Position numbers and translations under genes: made by a program | Part shown: piece after piece, positions 5,398 to 11,700 of the stretch | Layout: the number at the start of each line of letters is the position of its first letter | Numbering within the stretch: the stretch's first letter is position 1 | The notes under the pieces: generated by a model | The model's database searches: none | What the model was told of the DNA's origin: nothing | Seen by the model: the letters and a program-made list of their open reading frames with translations, nothing else | From: a virus | DNA length: 31,201 nucleotides | Direction: 5' to 3' (one strand) | Virus record (IMG/VR): IMGVR_UViG_3300022925_000107 | Span: 1-31,201 of that record

Positions 5398-5420
5398 TCG
5401 GGAAGCGTTTAACTTCCCGA
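5398..5420 (-). terminator. Leftward terminator after the ArdC-like gene
   Basis: An 8-bp perfect stem TCGGGAAG/CTTCCCGA with a 7-nt loop lies a few bases past the stop of the 5426-6283 gene. On the minus strand it is followed by a short T-run (ATTTTCG), consistent with a Rho-independent terminator. Confidence 0.6.
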
Positions 5421-5425
5421 GAATC

Positions 5426-6283
5426 TTATGCAACTTTTTTCAATTGCTCTTGGCACTTGATGAGATAGTCAAACGCTCTGCCACTTTGTGCTGATGCTTT
5501 AAAGATTAGATTATTATCATTCTCTAATGCTTCCAACCAGTTATTCAAATACTTCGCATGATTTTCTAGTGGTTTCTTTTCAACGCCTAAATGAACTGAA
5601 AGAAATGTGCTTCCAATCTCTGCAACTAATTCCTCAAAAGCGTATTCGGTTTTGTTGGTTGATTGTTTTCTGTCGCATCTGGTTTCGTGCTTTGTCCAAT
5701 GTGTTAATTCATGTAAAAGAGTTGCGTAATAATTTTGCTCTGCTGTTGCTCCGTCAACATCTAGAAAAGATTTTTTGTTTGGCATGTTTATATAATCCAT
5801 GCTTGGAAAATAATAAGCTGAGTTTTCGTTGTGTTGAATCGTTGCCCCAGTATTCCAAACAAACTGCTCAACATTTTTAAAGTCCTCAAACGCTCTGCCG
5901 TTCTCTTCTGGTTGTTGATAATCCTCTAACTGTTCCTCATTAAATACTGCGTAAGTTTTTAGCATTGGGATTTTTTTATCTTCGCCACCCTCTTCATTTT
6001 CTTTGACCAAAGTTTTATAGAAAATAATTTGCGTTGCCTTTGACCCTTTGCGAACTTGTCTGCCTTGCTCAGTCCATTGTTTGTATGTTGCCCACTTGTC
6101 TGAACTTGCACCGCTCATCATTAGCAAGATTGGATTAATACCCTGATAGTAATTTTTAGTTACTGCATTTTTTGGAAATCCTGCGTTGCCACCTGCCCAC
6201 GATTTAATCCAGTCCTTGCCATTGTCTTTCATTAAGTCAATGATTTGATTTGTTACTTGCTTTTTAAATTCTTGTGCTTTCAT
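5426..6283 (-). CDS. ArdC-like antirestriction protein with zincin motif
   Basis: 285 aa from MKAQEFKKQVTNQIIDLM. The N-terminal domain (1-130) has WIKSWAGGNAGFPKNAVTKN, YYQGINPILLMM and WATYKQWTEQGRQVRKGSKA, the DUF1738/ArdC ssDNA-binding signature. The C-terminal domain has HELTHW (about 193-198) and EELVAEIGSTFL, giving the HExxH plus downstream Glu of a gluzincin-type metallopeptidase. ArdC proteins protect incoming DNA from host restriction. I start at 6283 because the -10 box of its promoter lies inside the longer reading frame and AGAGG precedes this ATG. It is a single-gene unit between hairpin clusters A and B. Confidence 0.85.
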   Translation of the reverse strand: MKAQEFKKQVTNQIIDLMKDNGKDWIKSWAGGNAGFPKNAVTKNYYQGINPILLMMSGASSDKWATYKQWTEQGRQVRKGSKATQIIFYKTLVKENEEGGEDKKIPMLKTYAVFNEEQLEDYQQPEENGRAFEDFKNVEQFVWNTGATIQHNENSAYYFPSMDYINMPNKKSFLDVDGATAEQNYYATLLHELTHWTKHETRCDRKQSTNKTEYAFEELVAEIGSTFLSVHLGVEKKPLENHAKYLNNWLEALENDNNLIFKASAQSGRAFDYLIKCQEQLKKVA

Positions 6284-6343
6284 TTGTATACCTCTTTGTT
6301 GTTTTGGTATGTTTATTATATACCAAGTAAATATAAAATGCAA
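6284..6343 (-). promoter_or_regulatory. Leftward promoter and leader of the ArdC-like gene
   Basis: Minus strand: TTGCAT (6338-6343), a 17-bp spacer, TATAAT (6315-6320), then ATACCAAAACAACAAAGAGG and the start at 6283. The leader box belongs to the family described for seven early genes. Confidence 0.75.
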
Positions 6344-6364
6344 GTCTTTGCTAAAAAAAATTTG

Positions 6365-6505
6365 GCATTTTCCCCTGCTGGAAAAATGCGGATAAAGGTA
6401 TCCTGTCGGATGAGATGCAAACTAAAGTTTGCGGGAAAGGTCTTGCCGTTGGCAAGGTTGTCGCAGGGATGAACCCTGCTGGAATTATCAGCAAAAAGAT
6501 GCTGA
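6365..6505. repeat. Hairpin cluster B (CCTGTCGG/AAAGGTA family)
   Basis: Six consecutive hairpins: GCATTTT/AAAATGC (6365-6389, CCTGCTGG in loop), ATCC/GGAT (6400-6411, CCTGTCGG), GCAAAC/GTTTGC (6417-6432), CTTGCC/GGCAAG (6442-6456), GCAGGG/CCCTGC (6463-6479, flanked by CCTGCTGG) and TCAGCA/TGCTGA (6488-6505). Linkers GATAAAGGTA and GGGAAAGGT match cluster A. An A-run plus TTT precedes it, as in A and C. It fills the gap between the ArdC-like promoter and the 3' end of the 6560-6823 gene. Confidence 0.7.
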
Positions 6506-6515
6506 GTTTTTTTTT
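6488..6515 (+). terminator. Rightward terminator at the end of cluster B
   Basis: Stem TCAGCA/TGCTGA (6488-6505) is followed by G and nine T residues (6507-6515), a good Rho-independent signal on the plus strand. No rightward gene ends here, so it would stop RNA coming from the tRNA promoter, antisense to the ArdC-like gene, or RNA made from cluster B itself. Confidence 0.6.
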
Positions 6516-6517
6516 GG

Positions 6518-6547
6518 AAAAAAGGTTGGCGGGAATTTCAACCCGCC
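6518..6547 (-). terminator. Leftward terminator of the 6560-7061 operon
   Basis: On the minus strand a GGCGGG/CCCGCC stem with an 8-nt loop (6528-6547) is followed by AACC and six T residues (6518-6523). It lies 13 bp past the stop of the 6560-6823 gene and faces the rightward terminator at 6488-6515. Confidence 0.7.
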
Positions 6548-6559
6548 GAGAGATAAACT

Positions 6560-6823
6560 TTATTCTTCTACAATTCCACTAATGATTTCTACACTATCTT
6601 TTTCAAAAATAAATTCCATCATTTCTAAAACTGTTGCATAGTGTCTAATGGCGTATGGATAATTGTAGACTTTAATTTCAAAATTATTACTGCTGTAATT
6701 CTCTTCAAAACGAACACCGCCCATTTCATTAATTAGATTTCTAAGACTAAGAATTTTATTTCTCATTTTTTCTGTGTTCTTTTTTGGTAACTCAAATAAG
6801 TATTTTGTAGTAGTTGTTTTCAT
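6560..6823 (-). CDS. Hypothetical protein (87 aa)
   Basis: Starts MKTTTTKYLFELPKKNTEKM. It has a helix (RNKILSLRNLINEMGGVRF), a strand-rich middle (NFEIKVYNYPYAIRHYATVL) and an acidic end (EKDSVEIISGIVEE). Alternating alpha/beta suggests a small folded domain, but no family is recognised. It is the second gene of a two-gene unit starting at 7061, with its own hairpin/ACCAAAA leader and an AATAGGAG site, and ends before a clear terminator. Confidence 0.65.
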   Translation of the reverse strand: MKTTTTKYLFELPKKNTEKMRNKILSLRNLINEMGGVRFEENYSSNNFEIKVYNYPYAIRHYATVLEMMEFIFEKDSVEIISGIVEE

Positions 6824-6872
6824 TTTTGTATCTCCTATTTTTTTTGGTTTTGGTTTGGGGGATTTCTCCCCC
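6824..6872 (-). promoter_or_regulatory. Hairpin plus ACCAAAA leader before the 6823 start
   Basis: The transcribed strand has stem GGGGGA/TCCCCC closed by a GAAA loop (6857-6872), then AAACCAAAACC, an A-run and AATAGGAG before the ATG. The GNRA-type loop and lack of a U-run suggest an RNA control or stability element rather than a terminator. Confidence 0.55.
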
Positions 6873-6878
6873 GTTAAA

Positions 6879-7061
6879 TTATTTGGTATTAATTTCTAAT
6901 TGCTCTAAACAATTGTATGCTTGGTTGAGTAGGTCGTTTGCTTCTTCTAATCTTCCTGCCATTAACATCATTTGCATAAAGTCTAATTTTCCTCTAGTAG
7001 TTTTAACTAATTTGTGATTAGTCATTTCTTCTACTTTATATGTTGCTTTTGTTTCTACCAT
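6879..7061 (-). CDS. Hypothetical protein (60 aa)
   Basis: Begins MVETKATYKVEEMTNHKLVK and continues TTRGKLDFMQMMLMAGRLEE, then ANDLLNQAYNCLEQLEINTK. It is entirely helical in character, with a hydrophobic face in the C-terminal half, and probably forms a helical hairpin or dimer. It is the first gene after a perfect consensus promoter (7094-7121) and an AAAAGGAG site, so strong early expression is likely. No family recognised. Confidence 0.65.
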   Translation of the reverse strand: MVETKATYKVEEMTNHKLVKTTRGKLDFMQMMLMAGRLEEANDLLNQAYNCLEQLEINTK

Positions 7062-7121
7062 TTTTATCTCCTTTTTTGTTTTGGTATGTGTATATTATAT
7101 CAAATGTATATACTTTGTCAA
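7062..7121 (-). promoter_or_regulatory. Perfect leftward promoter and leader
   Basis: Minus strand: TTGACA (7116-7121), a 16-bp spacer, TATAAT (7094-7099), then ATACCAAAACAAAAAAGGAG and the start at 7061. Both boxes match consensus exactly. Confidence 0.85.
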
Positions 7122-7140
7122 CACTTTATTATAATAAAAA

Positions 7141-7170
7141 AATCGATAGTAAACTAATCAACAATCGATT
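7141..7170. repeat. Inverted repeat with paired ATCGAT palindromes
   Basis: AATCGAT (7141-7147) and ATCGATT (7164-7170) form a 7-bp inverted repeat. The two ATCGAT palindromes are 22 bp apart, two helical turns. They lie 20 bp behind the -35 of the perfect leftward promoter, where an activator or repressor could bind. Function is inferred. Confidence 0.4.
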
Positions 7171-7204
7171 AATTCTATAATTGTTTAATAGTAAAAAAAT
7201 TTTT

Positions 7205-7370
7205 CCTCGCTCCCTGTCGGTCACTCGGTTGGAAGAAAGGATTCGCTGTTCGCTCACCAAGTGGTTTGCCTGTCGGCAAAAAGGTATCTTCCCTGTCGGT
7301 CAGATGTTGTCGACCCACCTGCGTGGTTGTGTGTCCTTGTTGGTTTGGGTTGTGAATCCTGCTGACATTC
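7205..7370. repeat. Hairpin cluster C (CCTGTCGG/AAAGGTA family)
   Basis: Contains three CCTGTCGG copies (7213-7220, 7269-7276, 7292-7299). The clearest hairpins are TTTGCC/GGCAAA (7265-7280) and ATCT/AGAT around CCTGTCGG (7287-7304), joined by AAAAAGGTA. The opening segment CCCTGTCGGTCA...CGGTTGGAA..AAAGG matches the start of cluster A closely. Looser CCTGCGTGG and CCTGCTGAC loops (7318-7370) extend it. It is preceded by an A-run and TTTTT and lies between the leftward promoter and the 11-bp repeats at 7379. Frames open across it encode no credible protein. Confidence 0.65.
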
Positions 7371-7378
7371 ATTTACAG

Positions 7379-7422
7379 TTCGTAACGAAGTCGTAACGCA
7401 GAGTACAACGCTTCGTAACTAG
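7379..7422. repeat. Intergenic 11-bp repeats matching those in the O-like gene
   Basis: At exact 11-bp steps: TTCGTAACGAA (7379-7389), GTCGTAACGCA (7390-7400), degenerate GAGTACAACGC (7401-7411) and TTCGTAACTAG (7412-7422). The first copy differs from CTCGTAACGAA at 1091-1101 by one base. Same unit, same period, same strand sense as the intragenic array, so the same protein probably binds both. It could be an origin or packaging (cosB/pac-like) site; the sequence does not decide. Confidence 0.6.
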
Positions 7423-7698
7423 AGGTTGTTTCCTACCAACTACCCGTTAAACTGATGGTCATTGGGTACCGAGGGGGGACCCACAAACGCAGTTGGGTTA
7501 TTGTGTATATACTATCCCTAGCACATGAAACAGGATTTGGACTTGGTCGAGCCAAGCAGAGTGTACATCACTACAAGGCTCTTGTTGTTTTTGGAGAGTT
7601 TCCGCACTCGAAGCTGAAGTAGTTAACAACCAGTTTGGAAAGATTCGATTTTAGCTGATGAATTGAATTCCGTCAAACTCTAATATTAAATATAAGAT
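7423..7698. other. Noncoding spacer with GC-rich block, possible packaging site
   Basis: No supported gene; a 30-codon frame from 7525 lacks a ribosome site. The stretch is richer in GC than its surroundings. It includes GGGTACCGAGGGGGGACCC (7464-7482), whose GGGT/ACCC ends can pair around a run of six G, and a CTTGG/CCAAG hairpin (about 7541-7555). Lying just before TerS and 42 bp after the 11-bp array, it is a reasonable place for the cleavage site used in packaging. This is positional inference only. Confidence 0.35.
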
Positions 7699-7727
7699 TT
7701 GTTATTTGTTTGTTTATTGTGTATATT
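7699..7727 (+). promoter_or_regulatory. Possible late promoter before TerS
   Basis: TTGTTA (7699-7704), a 17-bp spacer and TATATT (7722-7727), followed by ACG. The same TATATTACG occurs at 9431-9439 before the portal gene. Transcription would begin about at the TerS ATG, implying a leaderless message; alternatively the true promoter lies further upstream. Confidence 0.4.
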
Positions 7728-7733
7728 ACGACT

Positions 7734-8156
7734 ATGCCTAAATACATAGACCCAAGAAAGAAAAAGAACCCAAGTGAAACTCGTGGTAATCCTGCACTTA
7801 AAAAAGGTGTAGTGTTAAACCCTAAGGGTAGACCAAAAGGTTCTTTAAATAAGTACACTTTACTTGCTCGTGAAATGATGACAGAGCAAGGTCCAAAGAT
7901 TGTAGAAAAAGTAATTGAGAAAGCTATGGATGGAGATGTTCATTGTTTGAAGATGTGTATGGATAGAATCTTACCTGTACAAAAAGCAATTGACCCGAAC
8001 AAAGCTAAACAACAATCTCAAGTAATTATTAATGTGGGTGCTAGTGATACTATCAAACAAAAGATTAAATCTGTAGATGCTGAAAGATTAATAGAGCCAG
8101 AAGAAAAAGATGATGATGAGTTAATCATTGAAGTATCTGAGTCAGTAAATGGCTGA
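7734..8156 (+). CDS. terS: Terminase small subunit
   Basis: 140 aa from MPKYIDPRKKKNPSETRGNP; contains LNPKGRPKGSLNKYTLLARE, the DUF5681-type motif of small terminases in many marine phages, then a helical middle (IVEKVIEKAMDGDVHCLKMC) and an acidic tail (EPEEKDDDELIIEVSE) that may contact TerL. It recognises phage DNA and feeds it to the large subunit. It overlaps terL by 8 nt. I start at 7734: the frame can be extended back only via TTG at 7710, inside a promoter-like sequence. No Shine-Dalgarno precedes either start. Confidence 0.8.
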   Translation: MPKYIDPRKKKNPSETRGNPALKKGVVLNPKGRPKGSLNKYTLLAREMMTEQGPKIVEKVIEKAMDGDVHCLKMCMDRILPVQKAIDPNKAKQQSQVIINVGASDTIKQKIKSVDAERLIEPEEKDDDELIIEVSESVNG

Positions 8157-9399
8157 ATTAAATGTTGACCTACATCCTGCACAGTTAAGTATATTTAACT
8201 CTGATGCTCGTTTTAAGATTGTAGCAGCAGGTAGAAGATTTGGTAAATCTAGATTAGCTGCATGGATATTGTTGATTAAGGCAATACAATCAGAAGAGAA
8301 AGATGTGTTCTATATTGGTCCTACTTTTCAACAATCCAAAGATATTATGTGGGGTATGCTTAAAGACTTGGGGCAAGACTTAATTGCACAAGCTCATGAG
8401 AATACTGCTGTATTGACTTTAATTAATGGTCGTAAGATATTCCTAAAAGGTTCTGATAGACCTGACACTCTTCGTGGTGTTGGTTTGTCGTATGTGGTGT
8501 TAGATGAGTATGCATCTATGAAACCTGTTGTGTGGGAGCAAATTATTCGACCTACTCTTGCTGATGTGCAAGGTGGTGCGTTATTTATTGGTACTCCTGC
8601 TGGTAAAAACCATTTCTATGATTTGTACAAAGATTCATTTAATGATGATGATTGGGAGGCGTGGCAGTTTAACTCAACTGACAATCCGTTTATTCCTGAA
8701 ACTGAAATAGAAGCTGCAAAAAAAACTATGTCGTCTATGTCGTTTAGACAAGAGTTTGAAGCATCGTTTGAAACATTTAGTGGTGGAATATTTGATGAAG
8801 AGTGGTTTGAATTTGGCGAAGAACCAGAAGAGGGCAATTTTGTAATTGCTGTAGACCCTGCTGGTTTTGAAGCTGTAGAAAAAGAAAGAAATTTAAAGCG
8901 TTCTAAATTAGATGAAACTGCAATTGCGATTGTTAAGATTTATCAAGATAAGTGGTGGGTGTACAAGATACTGCATGGTAGATGGCACATTAAAGAAACT
9001 GCAAAAAAAATACTAGATGCAGCAGTAGAGGTAGAAGCAACAAGTGTAGGTATTGAAACGGGTGCGTTAAGAAACGCAATATTACCTTACCTTGAAGATG
9101 AAATGAGAAGTAATGGCGAGTATGTATCAATACATGAGCTAAGACATGGTGGTAAGAAAAAGAATGACAGAATTGTCTGGGCGTTACAAGGAAGAATGGA
9201 ACATCGTCAAATATCTTTTAATGAAGATGAAGAGTGGAGAGAGTTTATATCGCAGATGGTAGACTTTCCAAATAGATTAGCACATGATGATATGCTTGAT
9301 GCACTAGCTTATATAGACCAAGTATCTATTGCTGATTTTGCACACTCGATTGAATTGGATGATGAGTGGGAACCAGTAGACGAAGTAGCGGGATATTAA
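8149..9399 (+). CDS. terL: Terminase large subunit (ATPase/nuclease)
   Basis: 416 aa, usual length. ATPase domain: Walker A AAGRRFGKS (26-34), Walker B YVVLDE (115-120) and a coupling motif near FIGTPAGKNHF (148-158). RNaseH-like nuclease domain: VIAVDPAG (about 233-240) gives the first catalytic Asp, GIETGA a second acidic residue, and HDDMLDALAY (near 387-396) the last Asp pair. It pumps DNA into the prohead and cuts it. It is translationally coupled to terS by overlap. All key residues are present, so it looks functional. Confidence 0.97.
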   Translation: MAELNVDLHPAQLSIFNSDARFKIVAAGRRFGKSRLAAWILLIKAIQSEEKDVFYIGPTFQQSKDIMWGMLKDLGQDLIAQAHENTAVLTLINGRKIFLKGSDRPDTLRGVGLSYVVLDEYASMKPVVWEQIIRPTLADVQGGALFIGTPAGKNHFYDLYKDSFNDDDWEAWQFNSTDNPFIPETEIEAAKKTMSSMSFRQEFEASFETFSGGIFDEEWFEFGEEPEEGNFVIAVDPAGFEAVEKERNLKRSKLDETAIAIVKIYQDKWWVYKILHGRWHIKETAKKILDAAVEVEATSVGIETGALRNAILPYLEDEMRSNGEYVSIHELRHGGKKKNDRIVWALQGRMEHRQISFNEDEEWREFISQMVDFPNRLAHDDMLDALAYIDQVSIADFAHSIELDDEWEPVDEVAGY

Positions 9400-9430
9400 C
9401 AAAAGAAGTAAACTATAATTTAATTTATGT

Positions 9431-9439
9431 TATATTACG
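9431..9439 (+). promoter_or_regulatory. TATATTACG box before the portal gene
   Basis: The 9-mer TATATTACG repeats the one at 7722-7730 before TerS. A TATAAT at 9414-9419 lies just upstream. No good -35 is visible, and the portal gene has no Shine-Dalgarno. It may be a late promoter element or a translation-related element. Confidence 0.3.
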
Positions 9440-9457
9440 CAAAAAACTATCCTAATT

Positions 9458-11416
9458 ATGGACCAAAATAAAGAATCACAATATCAAGCATTATCTGGTT
9501 GGTTAATGTACCGATTAGAGTCTTGGAGAAATCATAGAGATACTAATTACGAACAGAAATGGGATGAATACTACAGATTGTGGCGTGGTATTTGGTCAAG
9601 TGAAGATGTTGTTCGTTTATCTGAAAAGTCTAGAATCATATCTCCCGCATTACAACAAGCTGTAGAAGCTGCGGTTGCAGAATTAGAAGAAGCTACATTT
9701 GGTCGTGGTAAGTGGTTTGATTTACAAGATGATTATTTAGACCAACAAGATAGAGATGCAGAGTTTGTACGCAATTTATTACAAGAAGATTTAGAAAAAA
9801 CAGGTTGTAAAGACGCAATTAACGAAGTATTCCTTAATGGTGCTATTTATGGTACTGGTATTGCTAAGATTGTAGTAGAAGAAAGTATAGAAAGAGTACC
9901 AAGTCAAATGCCAATTGAAGGAACAATGGCATCTGAGCGTACTGTTAGTGAATTTATGGGCATTGATGTTAAAGTTGAGCCTATTTCACCTAAAGAATTT
10001 ATCATGGACCCGTCTGCAAACTCTATTGAAGATGCATTAGGGGTAGCACATGAGGTTATTAAACCTAGATACCATGTAATTGAAGGTATTAAAGCTGGAA
10101 TTTACAGAGATGTACCGCTAGATGGCGACTACAACATTAATGATTTTGGATTTGACGAAGAAATGCATCAAGCAGATGAGTCTGATTCCGTAAAAATTAC
10201 AGAATATTGGGGTCTTGTACCAAAACGCTTCCTAAAAGCTAAGGCTGACAAGGATGATTTTGAATATGACTCTAAAGATGAGATGGTTGAAGCTGTTGTT
10301 ACAGTAGTAAACGATGCATATATCCTAAGAGCAGAAGAAAATGCGTTTATGATGAAAGATAGACCATTTATTGCTTACCAACATGACATAGTACCCAACA
10401 AATTCTGGGGGCGTGGTATATGTGAGAAGGGATACAATGTACAAAAAGCACTAGATACGGAAATGAGAGCAAGAATTGACTCTCTTGCACTAACAACTAC
10501 ACCTATGATGGCTGCTGATGCAACTAAATTGCCACGAGGTGTGAAGTTTGAGGTTAGACCTGGAAAAACTGTACTAACAAATGGCGACCCTCGTACTGCA
10601 TTGTTCCCATTAAACATGGGTCAGACAGATACAGCTACATTTACGCAAGTAAACGCACTAAATCAGATGGTACAGATGGCGACTGGTTCTGCAGACATGC
10701 AAGTTGCAGACAGAGCTACATCTTCTGGTATGTCAATGGCACTTGCAGCAAGTATTAAACGCCAAAAGCGTACATTAATGAATTTCCAAAACACATTCTT
10801 GATTCCTATGATTAATAAATCATTACATCGTAAGATTCAGTTTGATGTAAACAGATACCCAGTAGTAGATGTTAAGTTTATTCCATATTCAAGTATGGGG
10901 ATTATGGCAAAAGAACTAGAAATGCAGCAAATGGTACAGATGATGCAATCAATGCCTAAAGATTCACCTGCATTTAACATCTTATTGATGACTATGTTCC
11001 AAAACTCTACTATTCATAACAGAGATGCGATAGTAAATAGACTATCACAAGCATTGAATCCGACTCCAGAGCAACAACAAATGCAACAGATGGGTATTCA
11101 AATGCAAATGCAAAAAGCACAAGCTGAGATTCAGAAGATACAAGCTGAGGCAGCAGAAGAAAATGCTAAAGCACAACTTCACATGGCAGAAGCACAAAGA
11201 ACTGTACCAGATGAAGCAGATGCACAGAAGCATGTTCTTGATATGGAGCAAAAACGAATACAAATTGCTAAAGCAAAAGCAGATATAGCAAACAAGATGT
11301 CAGAAACTGATAGAAATATTCCAGAAACTGAGCATCTTAAATCTGAAACTGCACTTAATTTAGCAACTGCGGCTGAAAAAGCACAAAAAGTTAACTTAGG
11401 AACTAACATACAGTAA
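9458..11416 (+). CDS. Portal protein (head-tail connector)
   Basis: 652 aa. The N-terminal part (YRLESWRNHRDTNYEQKWDE, YYRLWRGIWSS) and the IYGTGIAKIVVEE / PISPKEFIMDPSA / HDIVPNKFWGRGICEKGYN blocks are typical of podovirus portal proteins, which form the dodecameric ring for packaging and tail attachment. The last 130 residues are Gln/Ala-rich (QQQMQQMGIQMQMQKAQAEI) and predicted coiled coil, matching the barrel/helical extension of long portals. It follows terL and precedes scaffold and capsid genes in standard order. No ribosome site is visible before the ATG. Confidence 0.9.
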   Translation: MDQNKESQYQALSGWLMYRLESWRNHRDTNYEQKWDEYYRLWRGIWSSEDVVRLSEKSRIISPALQQAVEAAVAELEEATFGRGKWFDLQDDYLDQQDRDAEFVRNLLQEDLEKTGCKDAINEVFLNGAIYGTGIAKIVVEESIERVPSQMPIEGTMASERTVSEFMGIDVKVEPISPKEFIMDPSANSIEDALGVAHEVIKPRYHVIEGIKAGIYRDVPLDGDYNINDFGFDEEMHQADESDSVKITEYWGLVPKRFLKAKADKDDFEYDSKDEMVEAVVTVVNDAYILRAEENAFMMKDRPFIAYQHDIVPNKFWGRGICEKGYNVQKALDTEMRARIDSLALTTTPMMAADATKLPRGVKFEVRPGKTVLTNGDPRTALFPLNMGQTDTATFTQVNALNQMVQMATGSADMQVADRATSSGMSMALAASIKRQKRTLMNFQNTFLIPMINKSLHRKIQFDVNRYPVVDVKFIPYSSMGIMAKELEMQQMVQMMQSMPKDSPAFNILLMTMFQNSTIHNRDAIVNRLSQALNPTPEQQQMQQMGIQMQMQKAQAEIQKIQAEAAEENAKAQLHMAEAQRTVPDEADAQKHVLDMEQKRIQIAKAKADIANKMSETDRNIPETEHLKSETALNLATAAEKAQKVNLGTNIQ

Positions 11417-11655
11417 TGCCAAAGACAGATGAAGAGTTTTTTAGAGATAGACAAGACCTGTTTATGTCAGAAGGCTGGATAGATTTAAAGGCAGAGCTGT
11501 TAAATATTGAGAAAAGTGTTAAAGATATTAGCACTATTCAAAACGAAAATGACCTTTATCACGCTAAGGGTCAGTTGCAAATACTAGGTTTGTTATTAAG
11601 TCTAGAAGAAGCAACAAAATTGGCGATGGAACAAGCGGAAACGCCCCCATCTTAA
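11416..11655 (+). CDS. Small helical protein between portal and scaffold
   Basis: 79 aa, MPKTDEEFFRDRQDLFMSEG...; helical and acidic, with a central coiled-coil-like segment (ELLNIEKSVKDISTIQNEND). It starts in a TAATG overlap with the portal stop. Small proteins at this site are common in podoviruses and are presumed to help head assembly. The sequence alone does not show a function. Confidence 0.7.
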   Translation: MPKTDEEFFRDRQDLFMSEGWIDLKAELLNIEKSVKDISTIQNENDLYHAKGQLQILGLLLSLEEATKLAMEQAETPPS

Positions 11656-11700
11656 TAATAATGACCTACAACCCACAATGATGGACAGGAGAAAAACATT

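Noticed and set aside
6429-6641. Plus-strand open frame starting MRERSCRWQGC
   Set aside because: It runs through cluster B hairpins, two terminators and antisense to the 6560-6823 gene, with no ribosome site.
5283-7370. CRISPR arrays
   Set aside because: Repeats are 8-10 bp cores within hairpins of variable length, with no constant repeat of 25-40 bp, no even spacers and no cas genes.
7175-7396. Open frames on both strands across hairpin cluster C
   Set aside because: Composition is unlike the phage's other proteins, there are no ribosome sites, and the frames result from the GC-rich palindromes themselves.
7525-7617. 30-codon frame beginning MKQDLDLVEPSRVY
   Set aside because: No ribosome site, no link to neighbours and no recognisable product; treated as noncoding spacer.
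7710-7733. Upstream TTG start for the small terminase
   Set aside because: It lies within the promoter-like TTGTTA-17-TATATT sequence and adds residues unlike the family's usual MPKY-type beginning.
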